From Amblyomma americanum (Eukaryota > Arthropoda > Arachnida > Ixodida > Ixodidae): a stretch of 64,000 nucleotides of DNA. The first letter of the stretch is position 1; every line of letters begins with the position of its first letter. Shown here piece after piece: positions 47,270 to 56,289 of this stretch. The notes under the pieces are model-generated. The model was given only the letters and a program-made list of their open reading frames with translations, was not told the origin of the DNA and did not search any database. Location of the stretch: assembly GCF_052857255.1 (NCBI RefSeq), contig NC_135505.1:56393868-56457867 (forward strand), in the 5' to 3' direction. The position numbers were made by a program, and so were the translations under genes.

Positions 47270-48444
47270 ACCTGTTCTAACTCTCCGTATCATTATTCTC
47301 TCAACAGGAAAATCAGCGTAGCTAATGATGGCAATTAATAAAGGGCCACAGAGGGGGGAGTTTGAGCTTGGCTTTAAAATGCCTGCACTATGTCGAGTAA
47401 AGGCCACCGAAGCGTCCATGCCGTGTACGAGACCTCAAAAGCGAGCGGGAAATTTACAATACATGTTTAAAAACTCCCGCTTTTGCACCTCGCGGCGACG
47501 CGCGGTGCCGGGCTTTCGCACGAAAACCTGGCAGATGACGTCACGTCTTGCGAATGACGTAAGCAGGGGAGTTATCATTGGTTCACAGCATCAAATTCTT
47601 TCAGACGTCACGCGCTACCGCGGCCGCGGCCACTCCGCGCGCTCCGCAGCCGGCGGAGGAAGGAAAGGGGCCGAGTGAGTGGGGCCGGAGAAGCGCCGCC
47701 GTTTTGGCGTGCGAGAGGAGAGGGAAAGACGCGAAGACGCGGAAGTTCAAATTTCGCCTGCATATAACTCAGCTTCCACAAAACGCATTAAAATAATTCT
47801 TGCTGGGGAATAATTATGAACCGTCGTCTTTTAACAACCCAGACATATCGCACGCTTATTGAGACCCCTTTCTGGGTCCCTTTAATAATTAAGGATATGC
47901 ACATGTGCATGTACAATACTTAGGTCTGTTTGTTTTCCTGGAAGAGCAATGCGAATTTATAAATTCATGAAAATTGATATCAGAACAAGTGATTTATTAC
48001 TCATAGTATCAAGCTACAAGGTGCATCAGTGAGACAGCCCGCCTAACTAGAAGGCGTCTTGAATTTCTCTTGAACTGACAAATTGATGGAGAATAAAAGC
48101 GGGGAGCAAAGTGCAAGAGTACTTTCAGGTTCACATATTTTCATAAATTTTTCTTGACATTCATTGGTAACATTTCCGCCACTGCCTCCAACAGTCATGC
48201 GTACTTCAAAGGCGGCATACAATTCTGGAAAAGAAATAACAAGAGGAGAAGACAGTTATCGTTCTTTACTTATATTCCTTAAACTACTAGACAAAAACTA
48301 AACAGTAGTCATTCCTAATAGAGCCGCTACTCGTTCCGACCCCGGAAGAATTGACTTCTGCCTTCTGATGCTCAGAGGGAAGCTTTCAGGATGTGCAAAA
48401 ATTCTCCTGTAAGGTCAAGAGGAATTCTATAAAAATTAAAAAAA
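47270..48444. other. No recognisable gene; GC-rich stretch
   Basis: 47390-47720 is GC-rich with several CpGs, contains GCGGCCGCGGCC, and holds three CRE-like sites (47536, 47555, 47604). No coding frame of note follows. The rest is AT-rich and featureless. Confidence 0.35.
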
Positions 48445-48609
48445 TTGGTTTCTGAAGAAAGGAAATGGTGCCGTATCTGTCTCACATCTCGGCGGACACC
48501 TGAACCGTGCCGTAAGGAAAGAGATAAAAGAGGGACTAGAGAACAAAGGAAGAAAGAGGTGCCAGAGTGGAGGTCTCCGGAATAATTTCGCCCACCTGGG
48601 GATTTTTAC
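48445..48609 (-). mobile_element. SINE 3' half (minus), truncated by the next SINE
   Basis: Read on the minus strand from 48605: AATCCCCAGGTGGGCGAAAT, ATTCCGGAGACCTCCACT, then the CTTTCCTTACGGCACGGTTC tail shared with 41190-41312. The break is at the start of the plus-strand SINE head. Confidence 0.8.
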
Positions 48610-48755
48610 CAGCCGCGGTGGCTCAGTAATTAGGGCGCTCCGCTACCGATCCGGAGTACCTGGGTTCGAACCCGACCGTGGCGGCCGCGTTTGGATGGCG
48701 ACGAAACGCAAATGCGTCTGTGTGCAGTGTGATATCAGTGCACGTAAAGGAATCC
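48610..48755 (+). mobile_element. tRNA-derived SINE, Ruka-like (plus)
   Basis: A complete tRNA-like head: CAGCCGCGGTGGCTCAGTAA with an A box, then GGGTTCGAACCCGACCG with a near-perfect B box. GTGATATCAGTGCACGTAAA follows, close to 48755. The 3' tail block at 48985-49105 may belong to it, with intervening sequence between. Confidence 0.9.
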
Positions 48756-48984
48756 TTTATCTAGACACACATTTTAATAATTACACGGAAATATGTTTCT
48801 TTTTTCAATGAATTAATTTATTGCGATGGTTTAAAATCGAGCAGCGTCTCGCCCATAAGCTCGCACTCAACCATGTCTTCGAATTGCATTTTCGCCCACA
48901 GCAAATTTAACCATTTCGTGCATGTTTTTGCCTATCGGCCACATAGCCATAAATGGCTCCAAAAACAAAACATTAGGTTTGGAA

Positions 48985-49105
48985 CTTCCTCATTTCTCTC
49001 CTTCTTTACCACTTTCCTTACAGTGCGGTTCGGGTGTCCACCGACATATGTGAGACAGTAACTGCGCCATTAATTTTCCTTTCCTAAAGAATCAGTCAAT
49101 CAGTC
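48985..49105 (+). repeat. SINE-type 3' tail
   Basis: CTTTCCTTACAGTGCGGTTC, GGGTGTCCACCGACATATGT and GAGACAGTAACTGCGCC match 41190-41312 and the inverted tail at 48445. About 230 bp of unrelated sequence separate it from the SINE head at 48610. Confidence 0.7.
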
Positions 49106-49111
49106 TGCTTC

Positions 49112-49325
49112 CTGTAGTAGTAGTAGTAGTAGTAGTAGTGGTTTATTGAAATAAAAATAAAAAGGAAGGATAACATGTTTTCTAGCTCCGGCATCTGCCT
49201 CCTGTTGCATTTGTGCAGCATGCAACTGAAATGCGCGCCATTTTGTGCTGCCATCTCTTCTCTTCAATGGGACCATTGCCAAACAAACCTGGTTGAAGTT
49301 TCGCGAGTTCTCGTGCAGTAACACC
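49112..49325 (-). mobile_element. Possible 3' end of an unidentified element with (CTA)n tail
   Basis: On the minus strand the sequence runs into TTTTTATTTTTATTTCAATAAACCACTACTACTACTAC (ending near 49117): an AATAAA signal then CTA repeats. The preceding minus frame (CLAMVPLKRRDGSTKWRAF) has no known motif. Alternatively this is the 3' end of a processed mRNA copy. Confidence 0.35.
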
Positions 49326-49467
49326 GGTAAGTTTTTTTCTATTTTATTGAGTGTCTTAACTGGCTAAAGTGCATTAAACATTTTTAGACTTTGCTACTTA
49401 TCATTCTTAGTGTGTAGAAGCCACGAAATTATCTTATTTTGGAGCGGTTAGTTTCTGGCGGCTAAAA

Positions 49468-49609
49468 GTAGCTCTGTTGCGCATTTGCAACAACGTGCAC
49501 ATGGAGTCTTTTTCTCGTCAGAACAAGCGGTGAATCCTAAAACCTTCTTTGGACGAGCGATTCCTTGGGAAAGCGAAGACGATGACCTTTCCGGGAGTAA
49601 CAACGTTTC
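49468..49609 (+). CDS. Candidate exon, unknown protein
   Basis: An open stretch reads VAHLQQRAHGVFFSSEQAVN, then PKTFFGRAIPWESEDDDLSG, then SNNVS, and ends at GTAAAT, a possible donor. Composition is protein-like and not repetitive. I recognise no family. The upstream acceptor is only a guess, and the phase does not join cleanly to the next candidate at 49789. Confidence 0.2.
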
Positions 49610-49788
49610 TGTAAATTTATTTCCTAGCGTACGTTTGTTTTTTTGCAGAATGCCTGAATTTTTCATACAGGTGCTGTTGGGGGGGCCCAACAGCAACCAC
49701 TCGAACATAGGATGTCAGGCTAGATGAGGTGTAATTTCTGAAACATCATGCCTTGTTTCAATGCTAATAATTCCATTTCTGTTTTCAG

Positions 49789-49980
49789 GTTGGTCACTGG
49801 GTCCTTATCAGCCAGAAGCGCAGCGTTGCAAGTTTCCCAAATGCCCAGGAATCTGCATGAGCTTCTGCTTGAAGTGTGGTACTCACGGCTGCTCGACAAA
49901 CAAGACCAATTGTTTTTTCTTGTACCATACGGCGAAATGACGCCTTTTGTTGCGTTTGATTCAACACTCATAGTCAGGCA
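49789..49980 (+). CDS. Candidate exon, unknown protein
   Basis: Starts after TTTCTGTTTTCAG, a convincing acceptor with a pyrimidine tract, and stays open for about 64 codons (RNLHELLLEVWYSRLLDKQD, then QLFFLVPYGEMTPFVAFDST) to CAG-GTTCCT, a weak donor. It lies inside a longer 194-codon frame (49748-50332) whose later part is low-complexity. No family recognised. It could be a host exon or part of an unknown transposon. Confidence 0.25.
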
Positions 49981-51078
49981 GGTTCCTTCCTCCCTCCTCT
50001 ATTTTGTTTTCCTCTCCTCCCGATTCAGCCTGACCACACCAAATATTCCGATTAAACAGTCTTGCCTAATTTATTTACGTCTATTCACAATTGTGGTGAC
50101 ACCACTCTGCCGTCGGGATTCGGGCTCTCGTCTCGGCATTTACGACCCATCTTTCCAGTCCTTGTTGGTCGTCTCTCCTCTCTTCCCGGTCCTCCTATCC
50201 AGCTTGCCCCCTGTCGTTCTTGCTTCCCCGCTGCTCCATTCGGTCGACTCCCTGGGAAGGCATCTTGAGCTGGTTCCCGTCGTTATGGAGACGGCGCGCA
50301 GACCTTGGTCTTATCGGATGATGCTCCCGTAACTGCTGGTCGGGGGGGGGGGTCTCTCGTTCGTCGCCGCCGAGCGGCAAGCACACACACAGAAACACAG
50401 AGCGCGGGCTCTTTCTTGGGCGTGCCGAATCGCCCGCGCGTACACGCACATAACCGCGGCGGCCGCCTCTTCCGGCTACGTTCGGATGTGGTAAGGCCAC
50501 GCGCCTGACACTCATTATTTGCATTTCATTTTCATCAAGAGTGACGTTCATTTTTGTAATGTGTTCTTTGTTTGCATGTCATCGCAAATGTAAAATGACC
50601 TGTTGTGGGTCAGTGATAACTGTATAAAACAAGTCAACCAATTTTTAATGTGCAAAGTCTGATTCTTTCGACTGCCTGCGTCTCCTGAAGTAATTTTATG
50701 TCGAAACAAAAAATCGTGCAGTAAAGGTAAACCGTTCAGAATATTTTCCACAAACGTGGGAGTGCGAAAGGAAGCGGTGTGAACACTTTTTATAAATAAA
50801 GTCGCTTTCATTAGCTTTGTTTTCCCCGCTCACAAGTGGACTAATTAAGACGTTTCATGTTTCGCCTTTTTCTCTTGTTGTTCGCATCGCTGAGCACTCG
50901 GTTTACAGTACTGCGATTTGTATGCTCCGGCTCCTATGTTGACAATGCGAGTTTTTACAACGAATCGCCATGAAAATAGGACATCAGAAGAAGCGAGATT
51001 GTGAAACGAATTTTTGTGAAGCAGATCATTGTTGCCAAAAACTGCGGTCATTAGTGTTGCTCAAATTTAGAAATAAAT
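49981..51078. other. No recognisable gene
   Basis: Pyrimidine-rich and then GC-rich sequence (50180-50510), with a G run at 50342-50351. Frames on both strands lack motifs. The end abuts the target-site duplication of the RTE element. Confidence 0.35.
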
Positions 51079-51092
51079 AATAGGAAGCCAGG

Positions 51093-51166
51093 ATGTAGCG
51101 ATGGCGTAGAGGTAGAACATCCGCCTCGCGTGCAAGAGGACCGGGGTTCAAATCCTGGTGCCGCGC
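51093..51166 (+). promoter_or_regulatory. tRNA-like head with pol III A and B boxes
   Basis: TGGCGTAGAGG (51102-51112) matches the A-box consensus TRGCNNARYGG closely, and GGTTCAAATCC (about 51145-51155) matches the B box. The B box sits in a plausible T arm (CCGGG / CCTGG stem). An anticodon-arm-like CCTC...GAGG stem lies between. The acceptor stem is poor, so it is not a functional tRNA gene. Because it lies inside the target-site duplications, it was inserted as part of the LINE copy. Whether RNA polymerase III uses it is unknown. Confidence 0.7.
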
Positions 51167-51323
51167 AATTCTCCACCGGGTTTAAAAAAAAAATCCGCGT
51201 GTCGATGGAATTGCATAACCAGGCCTGGAGTGCGGCCTTATCTCGGTGACCAGAACCGACAACGCACTCTCTCACCAGAGCAGGATTTGGCCACCCTGGT
51301 GTAGTACTTAGCCACAACCTTCT

Positions 51324-54259
51324 ATGATCAAACCAATTAACCCTCGGCCCTCAGTCCCCAGCGGCTGCAGAGCAACTGACCACGGCGGCGGTCAGACCTG
51401 TGACGCAGCGGAGGGTGCTAAGAATCTCTGGCTCCGGACAGGCCGCCATTGGACTCTGAACCTGGCAACGTTTAACGCTAGAACTTTAGCTAGTGAGGCT
51501 AGCCTAGTAGTGCTGTTCGAGGAACTAGCGGGAATTAAATGGGATGTGATAGGGCTTAGCGAAGTTAGGAGGACAGGTGAGGCGTATACAGCACTAAAGT
51601 ACGGACACATACTGTGCTATCGCGGGTTAGAGGATAGAAGAGAACTAGGTGTGGGTTTCGTCAATAATAAGGATATAGCTGGCAACGTAGAGGGGCTCTA
51701 CAGTATTAACGAGAGGGTAGCAGCTATAGTAATTAGGCTGAATAGGAGGTACAAGCTGAAAGTGGTGCAGGCCTACGCACCCACATCCACCCATGATGAC
51801 CAGACCGTTGAAAGCTTCTATGAGGACGTAGAATCAGCAGTGAATAGAGTAAAACCGCAGTACACTGTACTGATGGGCGACTTCAATGCGAAGGTGGGCA
51901 AGAAGCAGGCTGACGACCACGCGGTAGGTGACTATGGGATAGGCTCTAGAAATAGCAGGGGAGAGTTATTAGTCGAATTCGCGGATAGAAATAATTTACG
52001 GATCATGAATACCTTCTTCCACAAACGAGAAAACAGGAAGTGGACCTGGCAGAGCCCCAATGGTGAGATTAAAAATGAAATCGACTTCATACTATGCGCT
52101 AAACCTTGCATCATTCAGGATGTGGCCGTCTTCGGAAGGGTGCGTTGCAGCGACCATAGAATGGTAAGGTCTAGAATTAGCTTAGACTTGAAGAGGGAAC
52201 GGAAGAAGCTAGCGAAGAATACCATTAACGAGTTAGCCGTAAGAGGGAAAGCACAGAAGTTTATGATAGCGCTGCAAAACAGATACTCGGCTTTAACTGA
52301 GGAAGATGATCTTGATGTTCATTCAATGCACGATAACCTGACATCAATAATTAAGGAGTGCGCAGTAGAAGTAGGCGGTAGGACAGTTCGAAAAGATACC
52401 GGGAAGCTATCTCAGGTGACGAAAGATCTGACTAAAAAGCGCCAAAACATGAAGGCATCTAACACTACCGATAGAATAGAATTAACGGAGCTATCAAAGT
52501 TAATAAATAAGCGCAAGGTAGCCGACATAATGAAGTTTAATATGGAGAGAATCGAGCATGCTATAAAGAACGGAGGTAGCCTAAAAACAGTGAAGAGGAA
52601 ACTAGGCATAGGTAAAAACCAGATGTATGCACTAAGAGACAAGCAGGGCAATGTCATTAGCAATATGGATAAGATAGTTAACGTAGCCGAAGAGCTCTAC
52701 ACAGACCTGTACAGTAGCCAATGTAATCAGAGCGCTAATGAGAAAGACAGCAGTGCACAGCAATGCGTCATCCCGCCAGTAACAAAAGATGAAGTAAAGA
52801 AAGCCTTAGAAGCAATGAAAAGGGGAAAAGCAGCTGCGGAGGATCAGGTAACAGCAGATCTGTTGAAGGATGGAGGGGACATCGTGCTAGAAAAACTAGC
52901 CACCCTGTATACGCAATGCCTTATGACCTCGACTGTACCAGAAGCTTGGAAGAATGCAAACATTATCTTAATTCATAAGAAGGGAGACGCCAAGGACTTG
53001 AAAAATACAGGCCGATCAGCTTACTATCCGTTGCCTACAAAGTATTTACTAAGGTAATCGCTAATAGAGTCAGGGAAACGTTAGACTTTAATCAACCAAA
53101 AGATCAGGCAGGCTTTCGTAAAGGATATTCTACAATAGATCATATTCACACTATCAATCAGGTGATAGAGAAATGCGCAGAATATAACCAATCTCTATAT
53201 ATAGCTTTCATTGATTACGAGAAAGCATTCGACTCAGTGGAAACCTCAGCAGTCATACAGGCATTGCGTAATCAGGGGGTAGAAGAGCCTTATGTCAAAA
53301 TACTGGAAGATATATATAGCAACTGCACAACTACTATAGTCCTCCATAAAGTCAGCAATAAAATTCCAATAAGGAAGGGCGTCAGGCAAGGAGACACGAT
53401 CTCGCCAATGCTGTTCACCGCATTTTTGCAGGAGGTATTTCGAGGCCTGAATTGGGAACAGTTGGGAATAAGAATAAATGGAGAATACCTAAATAATCTG
53501 AGATTTGCTGATGACATTGCCTTGCTGAGTCACTCAGGAGGTGAACTGCAAATCATGATCAACGAGTTAGACAGGCAGAGCAGATCGATGGGTCTAAAAA
53601 TTAACATGCAGAAAACGAAGGTAATGTTCAACAGCCTAGCAAGGGAACAACAGTTCACAATTGGCAGCGAGAGCCTAGAAATTGTGCCGGAATACGTCTA
53701 CTTAGGGCAGGTAGTGACAGCTGATCCGGATCATGAGAGGGAGATAACTAGAAGGATAAGAATGGGGTGGAGCGCATATGGCAAATTCTCGCAAATCATG
53801 AGTGGCAGTTTACCAATTTCCCTCAAGAGGAAAGTGTACAACAGCATAATCTTACCGGTACTCACCTACGGGGCAGAAACTTAGAGGCTAACGAAAAGAG
53901 TTCAGCTTAAGTTAAGGACAACGCAGCGAGCCATGGAAAGAAAGATGATAGGTGTAACGTTAAGAGATCGGAAGCGGGCAGAGTGGGTGAGGGAACAAAC
54001 ACGGGTTAATGACATGCTAGTCGAAATCAAGAGAAAGAAATGGGCTTGGGCAGGGCATGTAATGCGAAGGCAAGATAACCGCTGGTCTTTAAGGGTAACG
54101 GAGTGGGTTCCAAGAGAAAGTAAGCGTAGCAGGGGGCGGCAGAAGGTTAGATGGGCGGATGAGATTAAGAAGTTTGCAGGCAAAGGGTGGATGCGGCTGG
54201 CAAAGGATAGGGTTAATTGGAGAGACATGGGAGAGGCCTTTGCCCTGCAGTGGGTGTAG
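51324..54259 (+). pseudogene. RTE ORF: APE endonuclease and reverse transcriptase (two lesions)
   Basis: About 978 codons from the ATG at 51324. Endonuclease: LNLATFNARTL, VIGLSEVRRTGE (catalytic Glu), VLMGDFNAKVGKK (about 51868-51906), RVRCSDHRMVRS. RT: MKRGKAAAEDQVTADLLK, motif A FIDYEKAFDSVE (about 53208), motif B GVRQGDTISPMLFTAFL, motif C FADD (about 53504), YLGQVVTAD. C-terminal: WAWAGHVMRRQDNRWSL, typical of RTE. Lesion 1 is a one-base loss in the A run near 53003-53008, after which the YRPISLLSV-like segment continues in another frame. Lesion 2 is TAG at 53882-53884, where TGG (Trp) is expected. Catalytic residues look intact. It would nick DNA and reverse transcribe its own RNA at the target. 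Confidence 0.9.
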
Positions 54260-54294
54260 TAGGGCTGATGATGATGATGATGAATAGGAAGCCA

Positions 54295-56289
54295 TGATGC
54301 ATTAAAAAATTATTGCGACCGGACATAATCGGCAGTTTGTACATCTGCTCTGATTAAGATGCGTACCATTGCCCGTCCCAAGGCCAGTGTTCCAAGCGCC
54401 GTTTCGGTCATACCAACTTGAATGTTATCGTTGTGAAAGACTACCAAGTCTAGAAAGGGGCTGGAGGCCAGATCACTTCATACTAACCTAGCCAGGAGCT
54501 AGGGATCAACGCTGCTTATATTGTGTGCGCTCTCCTGAGTTGAAAGCAATACTACCTCTTGGTACTGAGCAGCTAGCTTTTCTCCCGCGGAATATTCAGT
54601 TTTATGAAGTACATTATCCTGCGGCAGAATACATGTTTCTTGCCTGCCTGAGCTGTCACATTTAGATGGTATTTATTTCATAATCTATATTGCTCGGATC
54701 ACATTCGATGACGCAGAATGAAGCTGGGCCAAAATGTTGATATTCGCAGGTCAATATCAAATCTATAGTTACCGTCTTTTTTACCACATGCACTTTGATA
54801 ATGAAAATTATTCGCAATGTTTAGTAACCCTATCAGGTGCTACACTACGTTCTTGTATTTCTAAAACACGTGCCTCTGAAAAACAGGTGATTCCATGCTA
54901 CCGAAGAAATTGCTTTCTGCAGTCCTTAACCAATTCAGTGCTAATTCTACTACATTAGTTGAACCTTTCTCATCTTAGCCCCGTTAAAATAACATGTAGA
55001 GTTTTTGCTCAAATATTCCAGGGTGACCTGTGTTTACGATTCTAACCTGAAATTACACCGCGTGTAATGCACCAGAAATTATGAGCTTTGTGTCTATCTT
55101 GCGTTCAGTGAGCTATGCATTTTGCTGTAATATTTTATATATAGAAACGATATTTTATAGATAATGCATTCCAATATTTATTACCTTTGCGTGATCTCAT
55201 TTTTAGACCATGCGGTAACAGTGATTACATTCTCTGATCAGCAGCAGTTCCTTGTTATAAATTTATATATTGCGGTCATTGTTGCCTGCTGCTGGCTACC
55301 TGACCTCTTCAAGCTCTCCTCGCGGGTTTTGTCAGGAAGCCCGTCAACATAGTAAAATGTCTAGAATAAAGATGAACTGAACTTAAGTTGATATGACTCA
55401 AAATGCCTCCGTTTATTCTAAACAGCCCCTTAATCCGTATTAGCCTTGAACATAGGTGTGCAAACGCCTTCATTTTTGCTTTTCCTCCCTCGCATCGCTT
55501 TTAAAACCATGACCCTCCCTCACCCTCAACATCATTTTTAAAAGTTATATGGCCGTCCTAACCCTCACCCTCACTCGGAAAAATCTGCTGCCCCTCATTC
55601 ACCCTCGCCCTCTCATCTTCGGCCCTGCCTCATCCTCACCCTAAGAGCGGTTTTAAAACTCGAGTTATTTTTGTAGTCGCCAACCTCTGGCGATATTAAT
55701 GAGTAATAAGCATATAAGCCAGTCCATCAAGACACTATTGGACGTGAGACTAGATGCTTATATTGTTGTGCGTGTGCATGTACGTGTGTGCGCGTTATTT
55801 GAGCAAATACGTGAGATAAAACAGAGACAGAGCGCCAAAATATCACTATTTCTTTACGTATGGCACGTATTGCATGCATACATGTGCCCTGCACTTACAA
55901 CATTGCATTGTTATCTATATGCACTGCTCAAATGACTCAGCGCGTTTTTGTTGCTGTGTACAAAAACTAATGTACGCCGAGAACATTTAGAAAACAATGC
56001 AGTAGCATTTACCACGACAATTACAATAAGTGCTAAGTACAGAATACAGTCACAACAAGGAAAGTTTTTAGGTCGTTTATTGACCATTACCCAAGAGACA
56101 TTGCGATAGCACTGGTTCTTCTGAATTTCACTGCTTCTAATCTCCTGCCATTTCGTGCAGTTTGCTGCATGCTCGTCTGAGGACGCTTCCATGCGCATAG
56201 GCTGAAACACATGAAGACCAAGTTTTCAAACAGCGTGAGAGAGTGGCAGTTTAACACGCGTGAAAGCGGGTGCGTGACGAAGACGACGA
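54295..56289. other. No recognisable gene
   Basis: AT-rich. 55160-55385 may be a CR1-type 3' end (AATAAAGATGAACTGAACTT). 55480-55660 is a pyrimidine-rich degenerate repeat of ACCCTC units. No motif-bearing frame was found. Confidence 0.35.

Larger units (their letters stand above)
51091..54282 (+). mobile_element. Apparently full-length RTE LINE with 12-bp TSD and tRNA-like 5' end
   Basis: A perfect 12-bp direct repeat AATAGGAAGCCA (51079-51090 and 54283-54294) brackets 3,192 bp. The element begins with a tRNA-like head, then a leader with a 10-base A run near 51184, one long ORF (51324-54259), and a 3' end of GGGCTGATGATGATGATGATG, a trinucleotide tail as expected of RTE LINEs. A truncated relative with the same 3' end is at 22052-23040. 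The single ORF with APE endonuclease and RT but no RNase H fits RTE. The name CFDP2-like is often given to such proteins in arthropod annotation (from memory). Confidence 0.9.

Noticed and set aside
51093..51166. A functional tRNA gene
   Set aside because: A and B boxes and a T arm are visible, but the acceptor stem does not pair and the sequence lies inside a LINE bounded by target-site duplications.
55480..55660. Telomere-like ACCCTC/CTAACCC repeats
   Set aside because: Units are irregular and mixed with TTTTAAAA words. They do not form an arthropod TTAGG array, so this is a degenerate pyrimidine-rich repeat.
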